DNA from: Clostridiaceae bacterium
GTDB lineage: Bacteria; Bacillota; Clostridia; Oscillospirales; Acutalibacteraceae
Reading direction: 5' to 3'
Length of the DNA stretch: 64,000 nucleotides
Assembly (NCBI GenBank): GCA_021769555.1
Contig: JAETSR010000001.1
Location: forward strand, 62,001 to 126,000
In this document: positions 48,123-57,344 of the stretch, piece by piece
How positions within the stretch are numbered: position 1 is the stretch's first letter
Layout of the letters: every line of letters starts with the position of its first letter
Made by a program: the position numbers and the translations under genes
The notes under the pieces: model-generated
Seen by the model: the letters and a program-made list of their open reading frames with translations, nothing else
Told to the model about the DNA's origin: nothing
Databases searched by the model: none

Positions 48123-48704
48123 ATGAAATACCCGAAAGACTTAACTGGGTTGCGTTTTGGTAGGCTGACGGTTATAGATAAAGTTGGAATTACAAATCAG
48201 GGCGCAAGAGGTTCAAGGTCTGTATGGCGTTGCAAGTGTGATTGTGGCAATTACAAAGACGTTATCCGAAATTCTCTGGTTTGTGGTAATACCAAAAGTT
48301 GCGGCTGTCTTGAGGAAGAAACAAAGAAGTCTATGCACATAAAGCACGGAATGGCAAAGACACGCCTTTACCGAATTTGGTGCGGTATGAGAGATAGATG
48401 TAATAGAAGTAATAATAGTGACTACACACATTACGGTGGACGTGGTATAAAGGTTTGTAGCGAATGGGACGGTGATTTTACCAAATTCAAAGAATGGGCG
48501 ATTCAAAATGGATATACAGAAGATCTGACTATTGACCGTATCAACACCGATGGCGATTATTGCCCGGAAAACTGCCGGTGGGCCACCAGAAAAGAGCAAA
48601 CCAGAAATAGGCAAATTACAAAGAAAATATCTATAGCCGAAATCGCAGAAATTGACGGGATTTCTTATCAGGAGGCTTACAATAAATATGTGTTGCGAAA
48701 ATAG
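48123..48704 (+). CDS. HNH/AP2-type homing endonuclease-like protein
   Basis: 193 aa. LTGLRFGRLTVIDK ... WRCKCDCGNYKDVIRNSL ... SCGCLEEE is the AP2-like DNA-binding N-terminus; RLYRIWCGMRDRCNRSNNSD ... GGRGIKVCSEWDGDFTKF ... LTIDRINTDGDYCPENCRWAT is the associated nuclease-like domain. Typical free-standing selfish endonuclease of phages. The last bases overlap the next gene. Confidence 0.82.
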   Translation: MKYPKDLTGLRFGRLTVIDKVGITNQGARGSRSVWRCKCDCGNYKDVIRNSLVCGNTKSCGCLEEETKKSMHIKHGMAKTRLYRIWCGMRDRCNRSNNSDYTHYGGRGIKVCSEWDGDFTKFKEWAIQNGYTEDLTIDRINTDGDYCPENCRWATRKEQTRNRQITKKISIAEIAEIDGISYQEAYNKYVLRK

Positions 48705-48825
48705 CATATCGAACACCACCCTCAACCCCAAAGACCGCCCCCTCTACGGCTGGGATGCTAATTCCTGGGTGTGGGTGGTTGAGTTTGAGAGGGTCAGCAG
48801 AAAGGAGGCCATGCAATGCGGCTAA
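48688..48825 (+). CDS. Small protein, 45 aa
   Basis: AGGAGG site and ATG 48688. NPKDRPLYGWDANSWVWVVEFERV resembles a short conserved phage segment (PLYGWDANxWVWV). GC-richer than the flanks. Confidence 0.55.
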   Translation: MCCENSISNTTLNPKDRPLYGWDANSWVWVVEFERVSRKEAMQCG

Positions 48826-49085
48826 TAGACGCAGACAAACTGCCTACTGGCATTATATTTCCAGAGGAAGTAAATCAAACGCCAACCGAAGATGCTGTTT
48901 TGGTACAACATGGCAAATGGGAGGCTATTAAGTTGGACAAGGCAAATTCTTTTAATGAGCTTTTAGGTGGGGGTTGGAAATGTTCTGAGTGCGGGGACGA
49001 AGTATATTTGGTTACAGATACAATAGACCATAATTATTGTTCCAACTGTGGAGCAAAGATGGACTTAAAGGAGGCCATACAATGA
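48816..49085 (+). CDS. LIDADK-type protein with zinc ribbon
   Basis: 89 aa: RLIDADKLPTG ... VLVQHGKWEAIK ... GGWKCSECGDEV ... YCSNCGAKMDL. Ribbon of unknown function frequent in Clostridia prophages. Overlaps both neighbours. Confidence 0.7.
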   Translation: MRLIDADKLPTGIIFPEEVNQTPTEDAVLVQHGKWEAIKLDKANSFNELLGGGWKCSECGDEVYLVTDTIDHNYCSNCGAKMDLKEAIQ

Positions 49086-49714
49086 GCGATTGGATAAGCG
49101 TCAAGGATAGTATGCCAGAAGATAGCTTACCTAAAAATACAATGCGAAAAATGATAAAATGCCATACAACAACAGATAAAGGTGAAGTTAAGCGGCGTTT
49201 GCGTCAGCGATGGATGGGAAAAATGTTTAACTTACAATGGAATAAAGGCTTGAATGCAACACCTACTCATTGTATGCAATTACCAAATCCACCACGTAAA
49301 AAGAAAGAAATTCAGATTAGCGTTAGCGATGAAAAATTGAATAAGATTGCTACTGAGATAGCGAATGAGATAGGTATAAAGTTGGCGAAAGAACCCAAGC
49401 ACATTTGCAATAATTGTCGTTGGTATAAACCTTGGTATAATTTATGTGAACACCCTCAAAGATGCGTGGATTTTGGAGGCCATCGAAATAAAACAGAAAC
49501 CTGTGAAAAATGGGAAGACGTTAAAATGACAAACGCAGAAAAATTGCGTACTCTTAATATAGAAGAACTTGCTGATTTTCTTATTGAAATTGCCAATACA
49601 ATTTGTGATATATGTGAATGTGAAAATGATGGGTGTAGAGGCGTGTGTAGTTTTGAAGATGATTGTAAAAAGCAAATCATTCGTTGGCTGAACAGTGAGG
49701 TAAAAGATGAATAA
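49082..49714 (+). CDS. DUF551-like N-terminus with Cys-rich C-terminus
   Basis: 210 aa from ATG 49082, overlapping the previous stop. DWISVKDSMPEDS ... HCMQLPNPP is DUF551-like; then CNNCRWYKPWYNLCEHPQRCVDFGG and CDICECENDGCRGVCSFEDDC add two Cys clusters. Composite protein, unknown function. Confidence 0.65.
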   Translation: MSDWISVKDSMPEDSLPKNTMRKMIKCHTTTDKGEVKRRLRQRWMGKMFNLQWNKGLNATPTHCMQLPNPPRKKKEIQISVSDEKLNKIATEIANEIGIKLAKEPKHICNNCRWYKPWYNLCEHPQRCVDFGGHRNKTETCEKWEDVKMTNAEKLRTLNIEELADFLIEIANTICDICECENDGCRGVCSFEDDCKKQIIRWLNSEVKDE

Positions 49715-50024
49715 CCTAGAAGAGTTGAAAAAACAAAGATTAGAGCTTGACAAACAAATAAAAACAGCGGAGGAAAAAGAGCGTCAACAAAGAGGCTTTA
49801 GGGTGATACAAAAGATTGAAAATATAACCGATGAGGATAAGCGACTGCTATTATCTATGATGCAACATGACCGAACTTCTTGTTCAGATGAGCATCCATG
49901 TAATGGGTATAGTTACTCAAACGAACGGTTTAGATGCAGAAAGTGTATGCTTATGGAAATTTTAAATGGGGAACATGGTGGCGAATTTGATTTTGCGATT
50001 GTTGCAGATATATGGAAAACTTAG
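49707..50024 (+). CDS. Hypothetical coiled-coil/Cys protein
   Basis: 105 aa. N-terminal coiled coil (LEELKKQRLELDKQIKTAEEKER), later FRCRKCMLMEILNGEHGG. Unknown. Confidence 0.6.
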   Translation: MNNLEELKKQRLELDKQIKTAEEKERQQRGFRVIQKIENITDEDKRLLLSMMQHDRTSCSDEHPCNGYSYSNERFRCRKCMLMEILNGEHGGEFDFAIVADIWKT

Positions 50025-50038
50025 AAAGAGGGATATAG

Positions 50039-50461
50039 ATGGAAAGATGTGAGTTCTTGCGGTTGCTAATGAGTGGGTCAGAAGATTGGCTTGAGGAAGC
50101 AAAAGTATTGCTTAAAGACGGAGAAACTGAACTGTTTCAAAAGTTGGACAATTTAGCAACAAGTAGCCTACCAGTTCATTTTAAAGATTGGTTCTCTGGA
50201 AATGAAACGATGAGTGGGGTTAAGCATTATGAATTTGATCGATTGACAGATCCAAATGGAACATATTGCAAGAATGTTTGTGGAATGCAGCACTCTTGTC
50301 AGCGGATAGAGCGTGGTGAGAAATGCGGAGATGTAGATCGGTATGAGAGACTACGATTATACGAGAACAGTGGATTAACTCCAACATTTGTCGAGTTGCT
50401 ATTTCAGGCGTATTTGCGTGTTCTTATTGGGCTAAAACAGGAGGCAGAAGATGAAGAGTGA
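50039..50461 (+). CDS. Hypothetical protein
   Basis: 140 aa. Middle Cys group (CKNVCGMQHSCQRIERGEKCG) and LYENSGLTPTFVELL, a motif frequent in Clostridia phage small proteins (xxYEDTGLTPEEI). Unknown role. Confidence 0.62.
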   Translation: MERCEFLRLLMSGSEDWLEEAKVLLKDGETELFQKLDNLATSSLPVHFKDWFSGNETMSGVKHYEFDRLTDPNGTYCKNVCGMQHSCQRIERGEKCGDVDRYERLRLYENSGLTPTFVELLFQAYLRVLIGLKQEAEDEE

Positions 50462-50726
50462 TATATTGCTTCATTGTCCATATTGCCAACATGCACCAAA
50501 AATAAGAAGTTGTGGAGACTACAAACAGTTCTATTATTATGAGTGCGAATGCGGAAACATAGGCGCTTGGAATGCGCATCGCTCAATTCGTATAGCAAGA
50601 TTAGCGTGGAATTTTCATGTTAGAAACGAGAAGAGAAAGAAGGTGACAGATTATGCCGTGGTATATAGTTTCTGTTATTACTGTATGTTGCTTTTGGTTT
50701 GTATCTATTGTATTAGCGCAATTTGA
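50451..50726 (+). CDS. Lar-like zinc-ribbon protein
   Basis: 91 aa: LLHCPYCQHAPKIRSCG ... YYECECGNIGAWNAHR ... ARLAWNFHVRNEK. The final ~25 residues overlap the next gene in a different frame, so translation past residue 65 may be incidental. Confidence 0.6.
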   Translation: MKSDILLHCPYCQHAPKIRSCGDYKQFYYYECECGNIGAWNAHRSIRIARLAWNFHVRNEKRKKVTDYAVVYSFCYYCMLLLVCIYCISAI

Positions 50727-50895
50727 TGAAGATTATGTCTTATACTGGGCTGTGGGATTGCTCTATCCAGTATTTAAAGTAATTTTATATCCTATCAGAG
50801 CTGCCAACAACTATAATAACAATAAGCGATATTATGAAGAACATGGGATATCAAAAGTGCAGTACATTTTTGGAAAAAGGGTGTATAAAAAATAG
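50653..50895 (+). CDS. Small membrane protein
   Basis: 80 aa with helices WYIVSVITVCCFWFVSIVLA and YWAVGLLYPVFKVILYPI. Overlaps the ribbon gene. Unknown. Confidence 0.58.
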   Translation: MPWYIVSVITVCCFWFVSIVLAQFDEDYVLYWAVGLLYPVFKVILYPIRAANNYNNNKRYYEEHGISKVQYIFGKRVYKK

Positions 50896-50906
50896 GAGAT
50901 ACTTAG

Positions 50907-51392
50907 ATGACAAAATATATTCTATCGGATGAACAAATAAACGAAGCGTTAGTAGAAAGCAAACAGATAATTGGTACACTTGCTATTTGCGGTGGACTTA
51001 CAGGAAAAAATCTATTTGTGGTAATGGATGCACTTGATAAATATAAGGATAATTCGTCATTGAAGATGGAAGTCGAAAGATATCGCATGGCTGCAGAAAT
51101 GTATGGAGTGAATGCAGAAACAATGCTGGCGCTTGCTAAAAGCCAGATTAAGACAAGCGCTAAAAATATTGAGGTATATGAAGATATTGAAAAGTTGCTT
51201 CATATTTTTGATTCGCTTCCACTAGAGTTACCAAACGGGGAGTTAGAAGCGGCTTTGGTCGTGTATGATGGAGATCGAGAAAGGCCATATTGTGATTTGG
51301 TGTGGCATGGATTAAAGGTAATGCAAGCGTTTTATGGCTTGGATGACTTAGTGAAAAAATATAAGAAAGGGTTGGTAGACGAAAATGGATGA
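50907..51392 (+). CDS. Hypothetical protein
   Basis: 161 aa; helical N-terminal part, then an acidic domain (VVYDGDRERPYCDLVWHG). No recognised family. Confidence 0.6.
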   Translation: MTKYILSDEQINEALVESKQIIGTLAICGGLTGKNLFVVMDALDKYKDNSSLKMEVERYRMAAEMYGVNAETMLALAKSQIKTSAKNIEVYEDIEKLLHIFDSLPLELPNGELEAALVVYDGDRERPYCDLVWHGLKVMQAFYGLDDLVKKYKKGLVDENG

Positions 51393-51702
51393 CACAAAAG
51401 AAACAACGTGGAATCATATAGCTAAAGAAAAATTTGCTTATTTTTCGTCATCTGAAAGAACTTTTATAAATCAGATAAATAAACTAAAAGAAGATTATCC
51501 AGATGATGTTAAAGTGGTGTATGAAAATGCAGATGGAAGTGTCTATGTGAAAATCCCATTTGAATGGTTAAGAATTAGGCCAAAATCCAAAAGAAACATT
51601 ACAGATGAACAAAAGACTGCTTTAAAGGAAAGGCTTGAAATTGGAAGACAGAAAAGGTTAGACAGTTTAAGAGTTCCTGCTGCGGTGGATTTGGAGGGGT
51701 AG
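51385..51702 (+). CDS. Hypothetical protein
   Basis: 105 aa. TFINQINKLKEDYPDDVKVVYENADGSVYVKIPFEWLRIRPKSKRN is a conserved Clostridia phage pattern. Basic C-terminus. Confidence 0.65.
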   Translation: MDDTKETTWNHIAKEKFAYFSSSERTFINQINKLKEDYPDDVKVVYENADGSVYVKIPFEWLRIRPKSKRNITDEQKTALKERLEIGRQKRLDSLRVPAAVDLEG

Positions 51703-51705
51703 TAT

Positions 51706-51888
51706 ATGAACACCGCAGAAAATAAATGTATCTGGACGGATCAATGTGGAGAAAATGAGTGCGAACTTTTTTGTTCTCACTATTACCCTATTGATGGATC
51801 GGTTGAAGAAATAGAATATGAAGATTCGTTGCGTAAGAATGTTGAGCTTTACCAAAAAGAAATATGGGGTGATCTGAATGAATCGTGA
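51706..51888 (+). CDS. Small acidic Cys protein
   Basis: 60 aa: CIWTDQCGENECELFCSHYYPID ... EYEDSLRKNVELYQ. Four Cys; resembles small Firmicutes phage proteins ending in a DLRxxxxEY-like helix. Coupled to the next gene. Confidence 0.62.
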   Translation: MNTAENKCIWTDQCGENECELFCSHYYPIDGSVEEIEYEDSLRKNVELYQKEIWGDLNES

Positions 51889-52204
51889 AGATATGAGAAA
51901 GTTTCTTAAAATGATGAACAGAGCTGGTTCTGCCATGAAGATTATGGATGACCCTGTAAAAGACTTTTTGCAAGAAGGAGACAAAGTAAAATTAAACATA
52001 TCGAGAATTAAATCTCGCAAGGATTATAGCAGGTTGCAACCAGAATACAAGGAGTTTATTGAAAAGAACGAGGATAGTGTGTTTACAGTACATATTTACA
52101 AAAAGAGAGGCAATGATTTTGCATTTCTGGTCGAGCTAACAGAGAACCCAAAGTGGTTATTTATAGAATCTGATTTGATTAAAGTAAAGAATGGAGAGGG
52201 GTGA
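51878..52204 (+). CDS. Hypothetical protein upstream of RNA polymerase
   Basis: 108 aa. VKDFLQEGDKVKLNISRIKSRKDYSRL ... DSVFTVHIYKKRGNDFAFLVELTENPKWLFIESDLI has an SH3-like beta pattern. Overlaps the polymerase start; might be a cofactor. Confidence 0.6.
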   Translation: MNREDMRKFLKMMNRAGSAMKIMDDPVKDFLQEGDKVKLNISRIKSRKDYSRLQPEYKEFIEKNEDSVFTVHIYKKRGNDFAFLVELTENPKWLFIESDLIKVKNGEG

Positions 52205-55007
52205 GATTATCAATAATTCTGTGTATATTGTATCTGCCGATGCGAAAGATATATTTTTAGCAAATTATTCAAGACAAGAATGTGTTAGCACGGGTTATTC
52301 CGTTAAATATAGTAGTGGCGAGTTAAAGGGCGAATTTAATACAAGGCGTTTTATCAATACACTTGATTACAGCTTGGATTTAATAAAGCTAAGAGAAGTA
52401 TATGAAAAAGTATATAGGAATATGGCGTTCACATTTAATAAGCGCGGCAAAGAATTTTGTCGGCGGGTAATCAACGTGACTTTTAAGTATAGCGTAAAAG
52501 AGTATAACAGATTTTTTGATAATACATATATCAAGTTTGGATATTTGCCAGACGATATCAATTTGGTTGACAATATAGATATCCGTGATGGAGAATTGAT
52601 AGCCATAAAAACAGGGACAACTGTTGACAGTCCAGTTCATGGGGATGAACTTGGTAAATATTTTGTATACGAGAACGGCGAATACCGTCTGGATAAGCAA
52701 ATCAAGGTACTTTTTTCTGTTGCAGATTTAAGAGAACGCCTGTATAAAGATGGGTTTGTTTGTGATGGAATACATTTTAGGCGCTTTAAAAGATCAAGTG
52801 GAAGTAGCCGCATTGGAAAATGTCTTTTTATAGATGACAGATTATATCCAAGGATGCACAAATGGGAAATGGGAGGATTGCGAGTTAAAGAAGGACAAGA
52901 GATTGATCTTGCAGCCCTTGAAGCGTATATTGCATTAACACTTAGCAGCATAATTGGAACTATTCAATTAAGCGCAAAAAATTTTTTAGTAATCGATGAC
53001 TTTGAGAGTGTTTTCACTGATAGGGTTATTGCAACACGAGTGGATGATGATGGATGGCTTAAATCAACACCAGAAGAAGTGGAAGTTTCAAATAGTATTT
53101 GGGACGGACAATCGCTTATTGATTTTGATGCAATGGGGGAATATTCAAATCGTGGAATGATTTTGCTTAGAAACAGATTCTTTAAATCGGCTTGTTTTAA
53201 CACTAATATTCAAAAGTTTTTTGCCGATCACAATATAACAAGTTTAAGTCAGTTGAAAGGTGAAACACAAGCGGATTGTGTATCAGATATTAAAATAATT
53301 ACAACTCGTAGTAGTATAAAATTTTTAAAATTTGGTTCTTTAAATAATTGGCTACAAATGGTAGATGAAGAGTCAAATTTCGGAGTTGTAAAATATGAGA
53401 AGCCAACGCACTTCTTTAACGGGAGAATGGTGCAGGTTCATTATCAGTTGCTTAATACATTGCAGATGTCTCAAGATGAGGTGGATGAATTTGTCAAACC
53501 GTCATTAGACTATTTGCGACAAATTCAAAACGATCCGTCTGTGCTAAGATATCATATTGGATATTCTGATAACAGTGACAAAATACATTCTGCAGCTACA
53601 ACTAGTGACGTTGTATATCAGATGTTGGGGGTTAGCGATACTTTTGCACATACCAGATTATATCGTGATTTTAAGCATGATATAACAAAATCATTTAAGA
53701 AAGCGTTGAGTAGAGGACATGTTTTAGTAAATGGTAACTATTCCACATTGCTAGGCAACCCTGCTGAGATGTTGTTAGATACGATAAAAAAATTTGATGG
53801 CAGTAGTTTTTTGGGTGTAGGAAATATTTATTGCAAAAGATTTAGGGATGGTGCTACTGTTTTAGGGTCACGTAGTCCACATGTGACTATGGGCAATGTC
53901 CTTTTAGCTACAAACTGTGAAAACCAATTTGTAGATAATTACTTCAACCTAACAAATGAGGTAGTGTGTATAAATAGCATTGGAGAGAATATCTTAATGC
54001 GCCTATCGGGAGCAGATTTCGATTCTGATACAGTATTGCTTACTGATAACGAAATATTAGTAAAAGCAGCAAAAAGAAATTATGATAGGTTTCTTGTTCC
54101 TACTAGTATAGTTCATGCTAATAAAGTGGTGCGACATTACACACAGAGAGAGCAGGCCGACTTAGATATAAAGACTTCAGTAAATAAGATTGGCGAGATT
54201 GTCAATTTATCGCAGGAGCTTAATACAAAGTTATGGCATTTCATAAACAGTGGAGCTGATTTTAATGACGTTATGGATCTATATTGTGAAATATCAAAGC
54301 TGGATGTGTTAAGTGGAATTGAGATAGATAAGGCAAAGAAAGAATTTTCAGTTGATAGCGCTGCTGAGATAAGGCGGTTGAAATCCTTATATACTGATAT
54401 TGACTCATCGGGCAAACAGATCAAACCAAATTTTTTTGGCAAGATTGCTAGAATAAAAGGATATTATGATAGTGAACGGAAAAACTATAAGTTCCATGAT
54501 ACGACTATGGACTATTTGCAACATTCGCTCAATTCATTTAGGGCGGGTAGATCAACAGGTGAATTAGTGCCATTTTCCGAATTGTTGATTTCTAATGAGA
54601 CATATTCAAATCATTCGGTGAAATATCCACAGGTTGATCGTATTTTAGATTTGGTACGAAACATGAGAAGTCAAATACAAATGGTTTGGAACAATACCGA
54701 TTCTGGATTGGACAACAAGGATAAGTCTCATATCGTGTCTGACATAAGGGCTGAATGTCATGACTATATTAAGTCAATCCAGCTTAACAGACATACGGCC
54801 TATAAGTTGCTGCTTGCCATTGAAGATCCCAAAAACAAAGATATAGCCAGAAGCCTTTTCTATATGCTTTTTTCATTACCCAATGAAAGCTTTTTGGAGC
54901 TGTTGAAAGATAGTGGGAGCGAGATTTTTGTGTTGGATGAAGTCAATGCTGATGAATATGACATCTGCATTTATGATTTCAAGTTTGTGAAGAGGGCGGT
55001 TAATTGA
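52191..55007 (+). CDS. Two-barrel RNA polymerase, YonO/QDE-1-like
   Basis: Candidate single-chain DNA-dependent RNA polymerase, 938 aa (B. subtilis SPbeta YonO is about 900). The catalytic loop reads LMRLSGADFDSDTVLLTD near residue 610, i.e. the D-x-D-x-D metal-binding triad of beta-prime/RdRP double-psi barrels, with Ser for the usual Gly. Ahead of it GSRSPHVTMGNVLLATNC matches the R-x-P-x-H element of RdRP-type barrels. C-terminal helical region FRAGRSTGELVPFSELL onward. No sigma- or subunit-binding parts of multisubunit enzymes. Start uncertain: ATG 52191 overlaps its own ribosome site, GTG 52221 is an alternative. Confidence 0.72.
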   Translation: MERGEIINNSVYIVSADAKDIFLANYSRQECVSTGYSVKYSSGELKGEFNTRRFINTLDYSLDLIKLREVYEKVYRNMAFTFNKRGKEFCRRVINVTFKYSVKEYNRFFDNTYIKFGYLPDDINLVDNIDIRDGELIAIKTGTTVDSPVHGDELGKYFVYENGEYRLDKQIKVLFSVADLRERLYKDGFVCDGIHFRRFKRSSGSSRIGKCLFIDDRLYPRMHKWEMGGLRVKEGQEIDLAALEAYIALTLSSIIGTIQLSAKNFLVIDDFESVFTDRVIATRVDDDGWLKSTPEEVEVSNSIWDGQSLIDFDAMGEYSNRGMILLRNRFFKSACFNTNIQKFFADHNITSLSQLKGETQADCVSDIKIITTRSSIKFLKFGSLNNWLQMVDEESNFGVVKYEKPTHFFNGRMVQVHYQLLNTLQMSQDEVDEFVKPSLDYLRQIQNDPSVLRYHIGYSDNSDKIHSAATTSDVVYQMLGVSDTFAHTRLYRDFKHDITKSFKKALSRGHVLVNGNYSTLLGNPAEMLLDTIKKFDGSSFLGVGNIYCKRFRDGATVLGSRSPHVTMGNVLLATNCENQFVDNYFNLTNEVVCINSIGENILMRLSGADFDSDTVLLTDNEILVKAAKRNYDRFLVPTSIVHANKVVRHYTQREQADLDIKTSVNKIGEIVNLSQELNTKLWHFINSGADFNDVMDLYCEISKLDVLSGIEIDKAKKEFSVDSAAEIRRLKSLYTDIDSSGKQIKPNFFGKIARIKGYYDSERKNYKFHDTTMDYLQHSLNSFRAGRSTGELVPFSELLISNETYSNHSVKYPQVDRILDLVRNMRSQIQMVWNNTDSGLDNKDKSHIVSDIRAECHDYIKSIQLNRHTAYKLLLAIEDPKNKDIARSLFYMLFSLPNESFLELLKDSGSEIFVLDEVNADEYDICIYDFKFVKRAVN

Positions 55008-55166
55008 CATGAAAATATGCAAAAATCGCCCTTTTTTGGTCGATAAATTCTGAGTGTATTTGTACTTACCTATGTTGTTTAACAGTGTAACTTTTTGATT
55101 CTTAGTGGTCATATAGGATAGACAATAGTTTCTATCCAAAATATACATATAAAGGATGATAAATTC

Positions 55167-55415
55167 GTGATTCAAATTACAAAAGCAGAAAAAATTCTTC
55201 TAGCAAAATTATTTCCAGATTGTAAGTTTCCAAGAACAATGAAACAAGACTCAAAGCGACATCACTATTTTTGCACAGAAACGATTGACCTGATGAGGCC
55301 GATTGCTGACACAAATATTCGTGCGGCAGAGTTTGTGCAAGAGTATGACAGACGAAAAGCGTTAAAAAATCAGCGTAAGCGCTTTGAGCAGAAAGGAAAC
55401 AAGCGTGGCAAATAA
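55167..55415 (+). CDS. Small basic protein
   Basis: 82 aa, GTG start with AAAGGATG upstream, very basic C-terminus (RRKALKNQRKRFEQKGNKRGK). Resembles small Clostridia phage proteins following early operons; nucleic-acid binding likely. Confidence 0.6.
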   Translation: MIQITKAEKILLAKLFPDCKFPRTMKQDSKRHHYFCTETIDLMRPIADTNIRAAEFVQEYDRRKALKNQRKRFEQKGNKRGK

Positions 55416-55602
55416 GGTTACGGGGGAATATTTTGAAAACGCTCTTATCGATACAAATGATATGACTGTTACAGAGTTCGATAGAAATGGAACAAAAACA
55501 TACAGCTTATTAGATGCACTAAAACGGTGGAGTGGTGTACCTGGTGTAAATATATCTATTGAGCGTACTATTGAATTACCCCCGGAGAGCGAGGGGGAAT
55601 AA
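55405..55602 (+). CDS. Small hypothetical protein
   Basis: 65 aa from GTG 55405 (AAAGGAAA upstream), overlapping the previous stop. DMTVTEFDRNGTKTYSLLDALKRWSG is predicted strand-strand-helix. Unknown. Confidence 0.55.
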   Translation: MANKVTGEYFENALIDTNDMTVTEFDRNGTKTYSLLDALKRWSGVPGVNISIERTIELPPESEGE

Positions 55603-55606
55603 TGTT

Positions 55607-56830
55607 ATGAATCCAAGGTACAATCAAAGAGATGGTGAGAATGAGTACGAATATGGGTTGCGCCTAATTGAAACAAAGGTTGAAGAAAAGCCAGATGATC
55701 TTGGATGGGAAGATATCGTTCAAGCAACTGGTATGGATTATAATATAGACAGCCTTAGAAAGGCCGCAACAGTAACACCGTATTGTGGTTATGCGGTTGC
55801 TCAATATTTTAAGAAGAAATATGCGCTTGAAAATAAAGCAGAAGAGTCATATGTGAATGAACTTGACTGTAAGATTGCGGAAGCGCGAAAGGAATCAAAA
55901 CGTCTTTTTGATCAACGAAGAGAATTTAATAAACTCGTTGATAAATTAGGACGTGCTGAGAATTTAGAAGATTGCTTAATTTCAGCAGCTAATTCATTAA
56001 ACAAACTTATACCTCTTGGTGTCAATAAAAATGTCTGTGTTGTCAATAATGACAGTGAGGCGATTGTTGTATTTGCGGATTGGCATTACGGTATGGTTAC
56101 AGAAAATATTTGGGAGAAGTTTGATACTGATGTGTGCCGAGAAAGAGTTGAAAGATTAGTTTCTGCAGTGATTGAACGATTGCAATTACATCGATGCAAG
56201 AAATTGCATGTTGTATTACTGGGCGATATGGCTCATGGAGCTATTCATGTAAGCGCTAGAGTTGCATCAGAGGAATTGGTGTGTGACCAGATTATGCAAG
56301 TGTCTGAGATTATAGCACAAGCAATTAGTCAAATGGCTAATGAGGTTGAAGAGACGATTGTCCATGCTACATACGGAAACCATTTGCGGACTGTGCAAAG
56401 TAAGAATGACAGTATACATGCTGATAACACGGAGCGTCTAATCCCATGGTGGTTGCAACAAAGATTATCAATCCGTGGTGATATTAAGTTTCCAGAAGCT
56501 GAATATTATGAGTTTCTATGTTTTAAGGTGTGCGGATATGAGGTGTGTGCCACACATGGCGATCTGGATAATGTAAGGAATGTCGGAAAAACATTAAACA
56601 CACTTTTTGTGAAAAAGTATGGAAAGGACATTGATTATGTTATCCTTGCGGATAAGCACCATAAAGAAGAGTTTGAAGAGCTTGGAATAGAAAGCATGAT
56701 AGTTCGTAGTTTGTGTGGAACTGACGAATACGCTAATAGTAAGCGGTTGTATTCAACTCCAGGGCAACTTATGATGGTATTCAAACCCGATCTTGGTGCA
56801 GACGCATACTATCAGATAAAGTTGGACTAG
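55607..56830 (+). CDS. Metallophosphoesterase
   Basis: 407 aa from ATG 55607. Residues 1-140 are a helical N-terminal region starting with YNQRDGENEYEYGLRLIETK (regulatory or DNA-binding). The calcineurin-like core has VFADWHYG (D-x-H), LLGDMAHG (G-D), TYGNHLR (G-N-H), VCATHGD and a final His region. Phage relatives are Mre11/SbcD-like or act on nucleotides; the substrate is not evident. Confidence 0.85.
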   Translation: MNPRYNQRDGENEYEYGLRLIETKVEEKPDDLGWEDIVQATGMDYNIDSLRKAATVTPYCGYAVAQYFKKKYALENKAEESYVNELDCKIAEARKESKRLFDQRREFNKLVDKLGRAENLEDCLISAANSLNKLIPLGVNKNVCVVNNDSEAIVVFADWHYGMVTENIWEKFDTDVCRERVERLVSAVIERLQLHRCKKLHVVLLGDMAHGAIHVSARVASEELVCDQIMQVSEIIAQAISQMANEVEETIVHATYGNHLRTVQSKNDSIHADNTERLIPWWLQQRLSIRGDIKFPEAEYYEFLCFKVCGYEVCATHGDLDNVRNVGKTLNTLFVKKYGKDIDYVILADKHHKEEFEELGIESMIVRSLCGTDEYANSKRLYSTPGQLMMVFKPDLGADAYYQIKLD

Positions 56831-56840
56831 GAGGGGGTTT

Positions 56841-57149
56841 ATGCAGAGAGATGATTTAGTGTTGGCCTTGGCTGAAAAGAATTATTATAAAAAAGAGGCT
56901 AACTCTGTTATTAACGACTTATTTGGAATTATTGCACGAGCTTTAGTTAATGGAGAGCGTGTTTCAATTCGTGGATTCGGAAGTTTTGATGTGAAGAAGA
57001 AAAAGGGGCATTTATTTAGCGATCCACAAACGAAAGAGCTAAGAACTTCCAATGATTACTTATCGGTTGTATTTAAGCCGGGAGACAATTTAAAGGCCGC
57101 TGTAAAAGAGCAAAATCCAGATAAGCTATCGTTTCTGAATAATGCTTGA
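56841..57149 (+). CDS. HU/IHF-family DNA-binding protein
   Basis: 102 aa. AEKNYYKKEANSVINDLFGIIARALVNGERVSIRGFGSFDVKKKKG contains the HU core and GFGSF turn; the DNA-binding arm is shorter than usual and the tail extends ~10 residues. Compacts or bends phage DNA. Last gene before the tRNA promoter. Confidence 0.9.
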   Translation: MQRDDLVLALAEKNYYKKEANSVINDLFGIIARALVNGERVSIRGFGSFDVKKKKGHLFSDPQTKELRTSNDYLSVVFKPGDNLKAAVKEQNPDKLSFLNNA

Positions 57150-57178
57150 AATTTTTGAAAAAATTTAGTGTGTTGCTA

Positions 57179-57207
57179 TTGACAAATCAAACTAGGTGTG
57201 ATATACT
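57179..57207 (+). promoter_or_regulatory. Sigma-A promoter of plus-strand tRNA array
   Basis: TTGACA (57179-57184), 17 nt, TATACT (57202-57207), 48 nt before tRNA-Thr. Confidence 0.8.
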
Positions 57208-57254
57208 ATAAACATAGCAACACACTAAATGATTCGTTGCGATTGCATTTGAAT

Positions 57255-57330
57255 GCTAGTGTAGCTCAGTTGGAAGAGCGATTGATTTGTAATCATTAGG
57301 TCGTGGGTTCGATCCCCACCTCTAGCTCCA
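57255..57330 (+). tRNA. tRNA-Thr(UGU)
   Basis: Acceptor GCTAGTG/CTCTAGC (with a mispair near the base), loop TTTGTAA, encoded CCA. Confidence 0.92.
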
Positions 57331-57344
57331 TAGCACGTTGAAAA

